Positions 1-10,001 of a stretch of 64,000 bases of DNA are shown piece by piece. The DNA comes from Lucinisca nassula. Lineage: Eukaryota; Mollusca; Bivalvia; Lucinida; Lucinidae. The translations under genes and the position numbers were made by a program. The DNA is taken from NCBI GenBank assembly GCA_963580285.1, contig OY757010.1, positions 149,778,675 to 149,842,674 on the forward strand. Reading direction: 5' to 3'. Within the stretch, counting starts at the first letter, position 1. Each line of letters opens with the position of its first letter. The notes under the pieces were generated by a model. The model did not search any database. It was not told where the DNA came from and saw only the letters and a program-made list of their open reading frames with translations.

Positions 1-350
1 CTAATTCTCAGTCAGTCTTTACGCTGGAACCGCCATAGAATCTGAGGCCTGACCCACTGGCGTGCAATTAAAGAGGAAAGCAAACTTGTCAACCATGATT
101 GGGTTAACTACCATGCATGGCAGTCTGTCGTATAACATTTATGTTGTACCCTTTCTTTTTATATCGAGGAATGATTTTACGAAATTGGGTGCTAAAGTCA
201 TTGCATTTGTATATATTTTTAATTTATATACTAAGTCACCATAAAATTCGGGTTCCGATAGACCTTGTTGCAGAAGAGATTTAAGTCCAACGTAAAGACG
301 CTGTTTGCTTTTGAAATTCTGTGGCAATAAAATCTTGTTTAAAATTGTTA

Positions 351-540
351 TATGCATTATGATAACACATCCTTGTGACATATTGCATTCTTTCTTATCT
401 CCAAAATGGCTACTTTTTCATGAAAATTTCTGATATTTTTTCTTATTTATACTTTTAACATAGATTTTGGGTCATCCTTAGAACCGCCTCAAAATAATGT
501 ATCCCCCATTGGTTTAGAGGGGTTTTCATTTCATGGACTT
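351..540 (+). repeat. Foldback/MITE family F, internally deleted copy
   Basis: It shares the motif order of fuller copies at 6800-7090 and 50790-51030: ataacac...tgacat, a tract around TCCAAAATGGCTAC, TTTTTCTTATTTATAC, a stretch related to the GAACCGCCTC core, then TGTATCCCCC and GGGGTTTTCATTTCA. The central hairpin is mostly missing. No coding capacity. Confidence 0.6.
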
Positions 541-573
541 TCTTTCATGCTGATAATCAGAATCTAACACTTA

Positions 574-643
574 TGGTCATTTCATGTGAAATTTATGAAA
601 TTCACCAAAGGTTCATTTAATCAATTTTCACATGAAATGACCA
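574..643. repeat. Short inverted repeat (about 20-bp arms)
   Basis: TGGTCATTTCATGTGAAA at 574-591 is mirrored by the reverse complement ending at 643 (CACATGAAATGACCA). About 30 bases lie between the arms. It is probably a tiny MITE or hairpin remnant. Its right arm ends about 70 bases before the first exon. Confidence 0.6.
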
Positions 644-713
644 CTTGTGTATGATCCTTTATATAACACATGACCACTATCTGTTCAATTTGCCTTCATG
701 ATTTACATTTCAG

Positions 714-756
714 CCCAGAACTACAGACATTTTTACAGCATGATCTCACAGACAAA
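714..756 (+). CDS. ANAPC4: ANAPC4 coding exon (first in window)
   Basis: The acceptor is the pyrimidine-rich run ending ATTTACATTTCAG at 713; the donor is GTAAGTG at 757. The first base (714) is the third base of a codon begun in an exon outside the window. The remaining 42 bases read PELQTFLQHDLTDK, matching the ELQTLL...LTVK stretch of vertebrate ANAPC4. At 43 nt the exon is very short. It ends in phase 0, which fits the next exon. Confidence 0.88.
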
Positions 757-1040
757 GTAAGTGATTTGGTCCCCAGTCTTTAGGATAACAAACAGTGTGA
801 GGCAAAGGTAGTGTGTATCTTATATCACTGGGGCATCCATCTGATATTGGCATCTGGGCAAGGCCGTGCAGCAGGTAAGGGTAAAGGGAAATGTTTTGGG
901 GTTGATTGTTTATCAATCAACCCAAAGTTATAAGGACAAAACCTCTATTAATGCTGGAGTTCACATGACTATCACTCATTTGTGGGAAATCCATGCAACT
1001 TATTTGCAGAATTTTATTGCATTGAGGTCAGTGTGTTTGT

Positions 1041-1345
1041 GTAAAAGGGTTGTCTGTAGAATCTGGGCTGGAATCATGTGTTGGGCTTGGCAAACAGTGT
1101 AGACCCACATCAGATGCTGCAGAATGCAGTGTCTGATCAAGGTCTACATAGTTAGCTTACAGTACATAAGGGTCAAGCGAAACAGTCAGAGTCCCCATTC
1201 AGGCCCAGGTAAAGGTTGTTTATAGAAAATAGCCATGCAATTCTTATCTATAGAATTTGGACTGGAATCATGGGTTGGGCTTGGCAAACAGTGAAAACCC
1301 AGATCAGATGCTGCAGAATGCGGTGTCTGATCAGGGTCTGCACTT
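1041..1345 (+). repeat. Duplicated repeat with palindromic CAAACAGTG core
   Basis: Two copies (about 1041-1149 and 1236-1343) share ATCTGGGCTGGAATCATG, GGGCTTGGCAAACAGTG and then an imperfect palindrome centred on CAGATGCTGCAGAATGC. The palindromic core recurs in several other elements of the window. Not coding. Confidence 0.6.
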
Positions 1346-1380
1346 TTTTTTTGCTTAAAAAAAAAAAAAAGATACAGATT

Positions 1381-1593
1381 TTAACCCTTATCTTGCTGTT
1401 CACGACAACCCCTATCTTTGCAAACAGTGTAGATCCAGATCAGATGGCTTCTTAAGAAGCCATCTGATCAGGATCTACACTGTTTGGCATGCGGTTTATG
1501 AATTTGTAGGAATAAATTACATCAAGTAATTTGATTGGTTGATAGACAGAAATGGGTGTGGCTTAAATGAATATTCAGCAAGATAAGGGTTAA
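1381..1593 (+). mobile_element. piggyBac-like MITE (TTAA flanks), copy 1
   Basis: It is bounded by TTAA on both sides (1381-1384, 1590-1593). The terminal inverted repeats are CCCTTATCTTGCTG and its mirror CAGCAAGATAAGGG. A long internal palindrome (GTGTAGATCCAGATCAGATG and mirror, meeting at 1454) fills the left half; the right half has ATCAAGTAATTTGATTGG and AAATGGGTGTGGC. TTAA target duplications with CCC-starting ends are the piggyBac pattern. Body 205 bp, no transposase. Sister copies lie at 36097, 36906, 38640, 49906, 51112 (reversed) and 57664. Confidence 0.82.
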
Positions 1594-1975
1594 GGGTTAA
1601 ATGAAACAGTCTATAAGTGTCATTCCAGGACTATTTTCTTAGCCTACACTCAGAGACGGTCAATCCACCAGTATTCTCAGTGCTTTGATTATTTTTTCTG
1701 TTTCTAAACTTTCATTCATTTTTTTCCCTGTCCCTTGTTTTCATCTTCATTACTATCTCTTATCTTTTCTCCTTTTCTCTTGGATACAACACAACATGAC
1801 TCAAAAGGATTGATGTGTCACCAAACCACAAAACAATCAATCTGTCAGGATTCCATGAAGTTTCTTTAATAGGTCTAAAGTGACATTTTTCAGATGAAAA
1901 TCTGTGGTATTTTCCCTAATTCTATTTATATAAGAGTTTCAAAATAGATGATGAATGCTGGTAAGAACCACCTCA
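1594..1975. other. Intronic stretch, no feature recognised
   Basis: AT-rich single-copy-looking sequence with pyrimidine runs. I see no exon, repeat unit or coding frame. The tail (about 1948-1978) carries AAGAACCACCTCATTGAG, a fragment of family F. Confidence 0.4.
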
Positions 1976-2399
1976 TTGAGGGCTGTTCCAGTAAAATCTA
2001 TATGGTGGGGGAGGAAGGCACTTAGATTTTCACATAGCCTACGCTTTAAAACAATTTTTTTTCAATACAGCCTACGGATATTTGTATTTTTTTCTAGATA
2101 TAACCAACGGACATTTGTATTTTTTTCTAGATATAACCAACGGGGTAAAACTATTTCAGGTAGAGACAACCCACAGGTAATTAAATATATATTTAGATAT
2201 ATTCATCAGAAAAGATCTTGCGACTAAAAATCTTTCCCTCTTTATAAACTGAAATCCTGGATCATGTGTAAAAACCATTGTCACAGTTGGTGTCTTTATA
2301 TTGATTATTGAATGCCCCAAAAACGAATAAATTTTATCATGAAAGTTGTTTTTTGTTTACTTAAAAAAAAGAGAAAAGACAAGAAAGCAGTCTGGAGGA

Positions 2400-3412
2400 C
2401 AGCCAAATCCCCCGCCGCATTTAGTATCAAGGCTCAACCTTGTGACCTTCGCCTGTGACCTTGAACTTGAGTTGGCATAGTTAGCTCACTGAGGGGGATA
2501 ATTGACCCAAAAGTTATTTGAAAATCCTTTTAGGGGTAAAGGAGATATGGAAGGGACAAAAAAATCAAAGTTTTAAACTCGTGACCTTCAAATGTGACCT
2601 TGACCTAGAGTCGGCATGGTTCATTTATAGGTTCTGCATATCAGCTCACTGAGGGGGATAATTGACCAAAGTTTAATGAAAATCTATTAAAGGGTTCAGG
2701 AGATATGGAACGGACAAGAAAAAGTTACGGACAGACTGACAGACAGATGGATGGAAGGACATGGGTTCTGCACATCAGCTCACTGTGAAGACTATTTGAC
2801 CAAAGTTTAATGAAAATCCTTCCAAGGGTAAAGGAGACATGGAAGAGACAAAAAATTCCAAGTTTCAAACTCGTGACCTTCAACCATGACCCTTGACCTT
2901 GAGTTGGCATGCTTCATTTATAGGTTCTGCACACCAGCTCACTGAGAGGTATAATTTACCAAAGTTTAATGAAAATCTATTAAAGGGTTCAGGGATACTG
3001 AGCGGACAAGAAAAAGTTACGGACAGACGGACGGACAGACAAACTGACAGATGGACAAACGGACATGGGTTCTGCACATCAGCTCACTGTGAAGAATATT
3101 TGACCAAAGTTTAATGAAAATCCTTCCAAGGGTAAAGGAGATATGGAACGGACAAAAAATTCCAAGTTTCAAACTCGTGACCTTCAACCATGACCTTGAC
3201 CTTGAGTGGACATGGTTCATTTATGGGTTCTGCACACCAGCTAATTGAGACGAATAATTGACCAACGTTTAATGAAAATCTATCAAAGGGTTCAGGAGAT
3301 ATGGAGCGGACAAGAAAGTGTTACGGACAGACAGACGGACTGACGGACAGACGAAGGCCATTCCTATAATCCCAGCTCTGCTCCGCTTCGCGGCGGGGGA
3401 TTAAAAATTCAG
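2400..3412 (-). mobile_element. Helentron-like non-autonomous element, AATCCCCC class
   Basis: Read on the minus strand it starts TTTTTAATCCCCCGCCGC (about 3412), then a GTCTGTCCGTC microsatellite, then core units of about 150 bp. Each unit holds TCAGCTCACTG, TTGACCAAAGTTTAATG and GTGACCTTCAA...TGACCTTGACC. It ends near AATCCCCCGCCGC at 2409-2421, an inverted copy of the start. Unit landmarks on the + strand lie near 2480, 2639, 2774, 2932, 3077 and 3235. Open frames here are repeat read-through. Confidence 0.65.
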
Positions 3413-3589
3413 ACAAGGCTAAAAAAAATGTGTTTCAGGTAACCTGACTATTCCTAATTTTTTGCCCTCAATCCTATTTTAAATGGTTGACGATGATTCT
3501 TTTGGACTTTTCCATTAAAAATATTGTTTTCTTATCCTCCCCATTGGATAAATTTCAGGAAAAGCCAAAAAAAAATATCTTACCTTCCG

Positions 3590-3770
3590 ACGGTATTCCA
3601 GAGTACCTGACTTAAGTTGTGGGTACTCGTTAGAACTGCCTCAATCTATACCCACAACCTATGTTCCGAGTATAAATAAGACAAATATCAAAGTTTTCAA
3701 TGGAAAAGTAGCCATTTTGGAGAAATCAAAGAATGCACTATGACACACGGGGTGTGATTTTTTTTATAAA
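3590..3770 (-). repeat. Foldback/MITE family F copy
   Basis: It has TTGTGGGTACTCGTTAGAAC, CCCACAACCTATGTTC, a TAAATAAGACAAATATC stretch, AGTAGCCATTTTGGAGA and CACTATGACACACGGG. These are the landmarks of family F in reverse order to the copy at 6800. Confidence 0.65.
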
Positions 3771-3857
3771 ATAATATAATAAAATAAAATAACTTTTATC
3801 GTCTATCTATCATTTTTGCACCCCCTTCCCCAACTTTACTTTTTTTTCAAATCAGTG

Positions 3858-3913
3858 TATCAACCACCCCATAGCCAGCTCACCCCAAAGAGCTGGCTAT
3901 GGGGTGGTTGATA
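3858..3913. repeat. Perfect 24-bp hairpin
   Basis: Bases 3858-3881 are exactly reverse complementary to 3890-3913, with an 8-base loop (ACCCCAAA). The stem contains CACCCCATAGCCAGCTC. Placed at the far end of the reversed array at 3914-4622, it fits the 3' terminal hairpin expected of a Helentron-type element. Confidence 0.9.
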
Positions 3914-4622
3914 CTCAAAATGTGTTTGAGTTCTTGCGATCGCAAGGTTCATTTGTCAGGGGAGATATCTAAAATATCTTGGCACCCAGAGTTGTGATTC
4001 TTGTCCAAGACACATCGTCTTAACCTCTTGTATTTCTGTACCAAGTCCCATCAATATATCTCAAAGGGTAATGGAGTTATGGCAACCACAAGGTTACATT
4101 GTCAGGGTAGATAACACATTGCCAGGGGAGATAGCTAAAATACCATGGCACCCAGCGTTTTGTTTCTTGCTCACGACACTCTTTCTTGACCCCAAGTACA
4201 CTTGTACCAACTACCATCAAAATATGTCAAAGGGTATAGGAGTTATTGATCGCAATGTTATTTTGTAAGGGGAGATAACTATAATACCATGACATCCAGA
4301 GTTATGGTTATTGCTCATGACAACCCTTCTTGACCTTATGTACAACGGTATCAAGTCAATCAATATATCTTCAAATATATAGGAGATATTGTGATCACAA
4401 GTTTATATTGTCAGGGGAAATAACTAAAATACCAGGACACTCAGAGTTTTGGTTCTTGCTCACGGCATGCTTTTTGAACCTCATGTTCTATTGTAACAAG
4501 TACCGACAATCTATCTCATAGGGTATTGTAGTTTTGGCTATCACAATTTGGTGTCTGCGGACGGACGGATGGACGTCAGGCTGATCGCTATAACCCCAAA
4601 CCTATTTGGTCAGGGGGATAAA
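3914..4622 (-). mobile_element. Helentron-like element, ATCCCCC class, about 150-bp units
   Basis: On the minus strand it begins TTTTTTATCCCCCTGACC near 4622, followed by a CCATCCGTCCGTCC microsatellite and about four core units of 145-165 bp. The units have the landmarks GGAGATAACTAAAATACC, CACCCAGAGTT and TCAATATATCTCAAAGGG. It finishes at the 24-bp hairpin. A GCGATCGC-centred palindrome lies near 3935-3946. The element carries no protein. Confidence 0.65.
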
Positions 4623-5610
4623 AAATAAAACGCACCGTCAGCGGTCAGACCCTAATCAGACGTCACATGATCATTGTACAGCATCTGGTCTGGGTCCGTG
4701 CCGTCGCATATGCCGTCTACAAACCTGTAGACCCTATTCAGACGCCGTATAATAATTGTATGACGTCTGATTCACTGTTTGCACCTTTGTGTTCTGTCTA
4801 TTGTCATACAGACGGACGGGTAGATGACGCCACGCTGATCGCTATATCTTCCGAGCCTGTTCAGACTAGGGATAAAAAACACCACCGTCGGCGATAAGAC
4901 CCTGATCAGACGCCGCATTGTCGTTGCGCAGCATCTTGTCTGGGTCTGCGCCATCTCAGATGTCGTTTCAAACCTGTAGACCCTCATCAGACGCCGTTTA
5001 ATAATTGTACGACGTCTGATCCGGATCTGCATTGTTTGCATCTGTCTGTTGCGTCTACGGACGGATATTTGAACGGACGCCACTCATAATGTTGTGTCTA
5101 TGGATGGGCGGATGTACCGACGCCAGGCTCCAAACCTGTTCAGACTAGGGATAAAAAACACCACCGTGGGCTATAAGACCCTGATCAGACGCCGCATTAT
5201 CCTTGCGCAGCGTGTTGTCCGGGTCTCTGCCATCTCAGATGCCATCTGCAAACCTGCAGACCCTCAACAGAAGCAGTTTAATAATAGTATGGCGTCTGAT
5301 CTGGATCCGCATTGTTTGCATCTGTCTGTTGTGTCTACGGACGGACGGACATTTGGACGGGCGCAAGACTCATTGCTATATCCTTCAAACCTATTCGGTC
5401 GCGGAAAATAAAATAAAATGAACCGTCGGCGGTTGGAGCTGGATCAGACGTCGCACAGTGATTGTGGAGTGTCTGATCCGGGTGTCGTAGCATTATAAGG
5501 TCCTAAAACCTGTAGACCCTGATAAGGTGCCGCTAAATAATTGCGTCTGTCTGTCTGTTCAAGTGTCAGCGTTGAGGCCCTGATCAGACGTTGCATATTT
5601 TTTTTAAGAA
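4623..5610. repeat. Tandem array, about 255-280 bp units
   Basis: Three full copies and a partial one share GACCCTGATCAGACGCCGC, TTTGCATCTGTCTGTTG, CTACGGACGGA and CAGACTAGGGATAAAAAACA. Landmarks sit 254 and 279 bases apart (4617, 4871, 5150). The ACGGACGG tracts and repeated ATAAAA ends suggest stacked head ends of a Helentron-like element. The open frames at 4667-5411 are repeat translations, not genes. Confidence 0.6.
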
Positions 5611-6348
5611 ATTAATATTTATTAAAGGGACTGAAACAATTGACCAATGAAAGGCTGTCTACCCATCTGTGGGTTTTATTGCCCGTCCGATGACCACCTG
5701 GGTACACTTTTGGGTACTGTTACGTAATTTATTACAGCTCAAAGCTCGGCACCTGGGTGGCATCCGCTGTATAAACATTCCTTGGGTATCATAATCCCCA
5801 ATTAACTAATTATCTCGGGCCATAAATCCCTTGAAGCTTACTGATTAAACAGCGTGCTAATATTGTGTTTACATAAATCATGCAAATCATGCGCTACCAA
5901 CACAAGTATTTTTTTTTTTTGGAACGGGCATTATTGCGTCATTCAGTAACTAAGCCCAGTAATTTTCCATTATGTCAGGCAAGGTCATCGACCGGGGGCG
6001 AAGCGTCCCGTTACCGGATATTGATTTGTGTCCTACTCAAACGACCTTTGACCTGTAAACAGCAGTAAAATTGCCGAGCCTTTCTTTTTTTCACAATTTC
6101 AGCGTTGCTTTTTGTTTAAAATCTCTGCGGAACTTCAAACTGAACGATTCAGATGTCTGGGCCCTGTTGTTATTTGACAACCTACAACAATTATTTATTT
6201 TCTTTCAACATAGCCTACGGGATTTTTTAAAAAATCGGTAGTACAACCTACCGTAAATTTTAAAAATTCTGTTGTACAGCCTACGGCCTATTTTGTTTTT
6301 CTAAAACCATAGCCTACGGCCACTAAATAAAAAAGTTGCCGTCCGCCC
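5611..6348. other. Intronic stretch without a recognised gene
   Basis: It contains a T-run and AT-rich DNA. From about 6190 there are several copies of TAGCCTACGG-type motifs in both orientations, belonging to the inverted-end element noted at 1979-6380. No exon or RNA gene seen. Confidence 0.4.
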
Positions 6349-6592
6349 CACCCTAATAGATTATACTGGAATAGCCCTGAGTCAGTTCTAGTGTAGAATA
6401 AAATTGCCAAGTCTTCTGCACAGAATACTTTTAATTTGTCCTTAGAAACTGGTCAAATATACAAAATGTAGTCAAAAAATCAAAAATCATGAAAAACAAA
6501 TGCCTAATAGGATGGCTCATTGTGCACAAGTGCAACATTTTTTTAATCCTTCACAGTTACACAAGCTGAAGTTCTTTCTATATTTACTACAG

Positions 6593-6669
6593 GGGCTGAA
6601 GAAGCTAGGTCACTCTATAGAAACTTCATATTCCAACATACAACAACTGGTTGTCAAACATCTTCAGAC
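6593..6669 (+). CDS. ANAPC4: ANAPC4 coding exon (second in window)
   Basis: The acceptor is TATTTACTACAG, ending at 6592; the donor is GTAAGTATC at 6670. It reads GLKKLGHSIETSYS, then NIQQLVVKHLQ, then two bases (AC) of a split threonine codon. The vertebrate protein has GLKKLGQSIESSYSSIQKLVISHLQ here, so the match is close along the whole exon. Phase 0 in, phase 2 out. The product is an amphipathic helix pair of the ANAPC4 helical bundle. Confidence 0.94.
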
Positions 6670-6799
6670 GTAAGTATCTCAAACTGTAGCCATGATGTTA
6701 ATTTTAGCATTTATATTTACCTGAAGCGTTTGGAATTTTTGGATTTTTTTTTTTTTCAAAAATAGCGATGTTCAGGGCAGGCATCAGGTGTTGTCAGAC

Positions 6800-7090
6800 A
6801 GGTTGACCATTTGCATTAAGATAACACCCATGCGACATAGTGCATTATTTCACATCTCCAAAATGGCTACTTTTCTGATGAAAATCAGTGTTATTTTTCT
6901 TACTTCTACTGCAAAAATAAAAATAGGTTGTGGGTGCTCGTTAAAACCACCTCATTGAGGCGGTTCTAACGAGTACCCACAGCCTATGTTTTGGAAAAAA
7001 ATTAAGAAAAATAATGTATACCCCAGTAAACCCCATTTTTCTCTAGATTAAGTGGGGTTTAGTGGGGTGTTCATTTCACAGACTTGTTCA
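6800..7090 (+). repeat. Foldback/MITE family F, fuller copy
   Basis: Two arms flank a central hairpin in which GTGGGTGCTCGTTAAAACC pairs with GGTTCTAACGAGTACCCAC across CTCATTGAGG. The outer parts have CCAAAATGGCTACTTTTCTG and TACCCCAGTAAACCCCA. Other copies lie at 351, 3590, 19310, 50790 and 57430. Non-coding. Confidence 0.75.
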
Positions 7091-7179
7091 CGTGATGGGT
7101 TAGCCTTTTTAAAAAAACACAACCATAATGCCGTTAGGCAATTTTGTTGTTAATGATCTTTGTAGTATAAGAAATGATT

Positions 7180-7956
7180 TATTGTCGCGCCTGCTACTAG
7201 CATATAGGCGCCCAGTTTTCCGTCCGTTTGCCAAGGCTTCAAGATTATCGACCACCCTAGCGTTCACCCTAATGTTCAAGTTTATTTCTCAAGAACTATA
7301 AGAGCTCCATTAACGATACTTGGTACAAGCTTGAATCTGGAGATGGAAACTTAAATGCAAGCATCCCTATTTGACCTTGACATACATTTTATGGTTCACT
7401 GACTTTGTAAAATATTGCGACCACCCTAGCGTTCACCCAAATGATCAAGTTAATTTCTCAAGAACTATAAGAGCTTCATTAATGATATTTGGTACAAACT
7501 TGAATCTGGGGATGGCAACTTAAATGCAAGCATCCATATTTGACCTTGCCCTACATTTCATGGTTCACCGACTTTGTAAAATATTGCGACCACCCTAGCG
7601 TTCACCCAAATGGTCAAGTTAATTTCTCAAGAACTAAAAGAGCTTCATTAATAATACCTGGTACAAACTTATATCTGGGGGTTGCAAGTTAAATGCATGC
7701 ATCCATATTTGACTTGACCTACATTTTATGGTTCACTGACTTTGTAAAATATTGCAACTACCCTAGCATTCACCCTAATGGTTAAGTTCATTTCTCAAGA
7801 ATTATTACAGCTTATTTAATGATACTTAGTACAAGCTTGCATTTAAGAATGGCATTTTTTATGCAAGCATCTATATTCGACCTTGGCCTAGATGTCATGG
7901 TTCGGTAGCTTTGCGCCCCCACAGGCGCGACATAGCCTTCGGCGGAATTCTTGTTG
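7180..7956 (+). mobile_element. Helentron-like element, GCGCGACATAG class
   Basis: It starts near TTGTCGCGCCTGCTACTAGC with an imperfect hairpin, then a short TCCGTCCG tract. About four core units of roughly 170 bp follow (TTCTCAAGAACTATAAGAGC, TTGGTACAAACTTG, ATATTTGACCTTG, TTCATGGTTCACTGAC). The end is GGCGCGACATAGCCTTCGGC + GGAATTCTTGTT. The CTTGT end and layout match the other classes. A second member, with the same 3' end, is at 15800-16472. Confidence 0.68.
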
Positions 7957-8454
7957 TATATCTTGACCAGAAAGAATTTGTTTAGTGGCAAATAGTGTAG
8001 ACCCTGATCTGATTGCTTATATGATCTAGATTTATGCTGTTTCCTAAGGCTTTTGTTTATGACTTTTTATGCCTAAATATTTAGGGTAACTACAGTATAT
8101 CCTAATTCAAGGCAGTTTGTATTTGAGGAATATTACAACAATGCAGTGTATGTGTTTTTATGCTCCCGCTATTCGAAGAATGGTGGAAAGGCAAAATAGT
8201 GTTGCCCCTGTCCATTTATCTTAATTTGTTTGTCAGTCGGTTCGTCCGAAACTTAAAGGCATTTATTCTTGTAACAGTAGCACACATCGTGTGTTCATAA
8301 TTGTTTTATTGTCTCTAGTGATATACGGTCTATAGCAGATCAAAGCCTCCCTTAATAGGTAATTAGTAGCTCTTGTTGAATTCCCTGACTGAGGCACTTA
8401 ATGGGAAAATCATTAATGTACACTTTAGTCAACAGTAAGTAAACTACTGATTTT

Positions 8455-8545
8455 ACGGGCCTCAGTGGCCTAGTGGATAAGAGCGCTGACTCATTAGGTC
8501 TCTCACCACTGTGGGTTTGAGCCTGGCTCAGGTCACATGTGAGAT
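8455..8545 (+). mobile_element. tRNA-like SINE head fused to a MITE half
   Basis: GGCCTCAGTGGCCTAGTGG has a good polymerase III A box (TGGCCTAGTGG), and GGGTTTGAGCC 54 bases later resembles a B box. The arms pair too poorly for a working tRNA, so I call it a tRNA-derived SINE head or tRNA pseudogene. It runs straight into the right half of the MITE array (8546 on), so it is chimeric. Confidence 0.5.
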
Positions 8546-9518
8546 GCCAACAGGAGCAGTCTGATCTGGGTCCACACTGCAAAAACTTACTTTTTAAGGT
8601 AACCAGCAGACGGAAAAGCAGACGACAATTGTCATGATTTGCATTTTATGGGTTAACATTTCGACCACTAATAAGCTTGTTTAACTAATGATGCTAAGGT
8701 CAGCAGGGCCCTGTTTAACCCATAAGACGCCGAGAAAAACTAATCTGATTTTCTGCTTATGTCGTCTGCTGAATTTTTTTTTCAAACTTTTTAGAAATAT
8801 TTTTGCATGCAGGCAAACAGTATGGGCCCAGATGAGACTGCTCCTGATCTGGGTCCACATTATTTGCAAGAAATTACTTTTGAGGTAACCGGCAGACGGC
8901 AAAGCAGACGACAATTGTCCACATTTTATGGGTTAACATTTTGACCACTAACAAGCTTGTTAACCTAATGATGCAAAGGTCAACAGGGCCCTGTTGAACC
9001 CTTAAGATGCCGAGAAAAACTAAATCTGAAAATGTCATCTGCTGATTTTTTTTGGCAAACTTTTTAGAAATATTTTTCCACACAGGCAAATAGTGTTGGC
9101 CCAGATCAGACAGTCTGATCTGGGTCCACACTGTTTGCAAAAAATTACTTTTAAGGTAACCGGCAGACGGCAAAGCAGACGACAATTGTTGTGATTTGCA
9201 TTTTATGGGTTAACATTTTGACCACTAAAAAGTTTGTTAACCTAAAGATGTTAAGGTCAGTAGGGCCCTGTTGAACCCTTAAGACGCCGAGAAAAGCTAA
9301 ATCTGAAAATGTCGTCTGCTTATGTCATCTGCTGAAATGTTTTTGCAAACTTTAAAAAAATATTTTTGCATACAGGCAAACAGTGTGAACCCAGATCAGA
9401 CTGCTCCTACAGGAGCAGTCTGATCTGGGTCCACACTGTTTGCAAAACATTACTTTTAAAGTAGCAGGCAGACAGCAAAGCAGACAACAATAGTCGTGAT
9501 TGGCATTTTATGGGTTAA
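8546..9518 (+). repeat. Tandem array of a TTAA MITE, 3.3 copies of about 280 bp
   Basis: Copies at 8719-8932, 8999-9209 and 9276-9514, with a half copy at 8546-8652. Each starts CCCWTAAGAYGCCGAGAAA and ends TTTTATGGGTTAA, with a central palindrome around CAGATCAGACTGCTCC and its mirror CTGATCTGGGTCCACA. Spacers of 62 bases are alike in sequence (GACCACTAA.AAGCTTGTT, AGCAGGGCCCTGTT). MITE plus flank has therefore been amplified as one unit. A lone degraded copy is at 35774-36014. Confidence 0.8.
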
Positions 9519-9629
9519 GTGTGTGTCAGTTGTCATGGAGTGGAGCTATTCTAAAGGTGCTTTAGGATGTATGAAATATGCACGGTGTTTGGGTATTTTA
9601 ATTGTGCAAGTTATTTATGTATATTTCAG

Positions 9630-9782
9630 AGTAAGTCAGGCTATTCTGTATCATATCAGTGAGATGAAGGGGATGTCAAAAAATTATGAGAAGTTTGGTG
9701 TACTCGGCCTTGACCAGAAGAGTCTACACGAGGCGGTTATGATGGCGGGATCCTTTGTGTTAAAAACCAGTGAACTACAGCA
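9630..9782 (+). CDS. ANAPC4: ANAPC4 coding exon (third in window)
   Basis: The acceptor is GTATATTTCAG, ending at 9629; the donor is GTAAGAT at 9783. The first base completes the ACA codon. The reading then runs VSQAILYHISEMKGM, NYEKFGVLGLD, EAVMMAGSFVLKTSELQ and ends with two bases (CA). It parallels LLYHLSELKGM, KYEPLGLD and EAITAVGSFILKANELLQ of vertebrate ANAPC4. At 153 nt it is the longest exon in view. A longer open frame starting at 9496 runs through this exon but is intronic before 9630. A dispersed repeat begins about 5 bases after the exon end. Confidence 0.95.
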
Positions 9783-9787
9783 GTAAG

Positions 9788-9990
9788 ATTACCGTATTGA
9801 TCCTAAGTATCGGGTCAGACATGCCTAATTAAACAGTGCAGACCCAGATAAGACTGTTCCTGAAGGAGCAGTCTGATCAGGGTCTACACTGTTTGTCATT
9901 CTGTTTGCAATTTTTGGACTCCTAGCTGGATCGTGAAACAAATTTGTTAAAATTTTAGGAGAATTAGAATAAGTTCTCAAGATGTCCAAT
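9788..9990 (+). repeat. Dispersed repeat next to exon donor (pair with 37143-37345)
   Basis: TTACCG..TGA.CC.AAG, then CAGACA.GCCTAA, AAACAGTGCAGACCCAGAT, a palindrome CTCCTGAAGGAGCAG and TAGATCATGTAA-like sequence are shared with 37143-37345. It begins about 5 bases after the third exon. Confidence 0.6.
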
Positions 9991-10001
9991 TTTTTAGGAT
10001 T

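Larger units (their letters stand above)
1979..6380. repeat. Pair of inverted ends GGGCTRTTCCAGTA 4.4 kb apart
   Basis: AGGGCTGTTCCAGTAAAATC near 1979 is matched in inverse orientation at about 6349-6380 (GATTATACTGGAATAGCCCT). Both ends are followed inward by a G/C-rich GTGGGG tract and by AT-rich DNA with repeated CCTACGG motifs. They may be the two ends of one large element that later took in the arrays at 2.4-5.6 kb, or two solo ends. I see no transposase between them. Confidence 0.45.

Noticed and set aside
1..713. An ANAPC4 exon left of 714
   Set aside because: The preceding exon should encode the region before PELQTF; no phase-fitting segment with splice signals was seen.
4667..5411. 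Overlapping frames of 76-105 codons
   Set aside because: Read-through of the 255-280 bp tandem units with GATCAGACG and ACGGACGG; frames exist on both strands.
8455..8545. A functional tRNA gene
   Set aside because: A and B boxes are present but acceptor and T stems do not pair well, and it is fused to a MITE.
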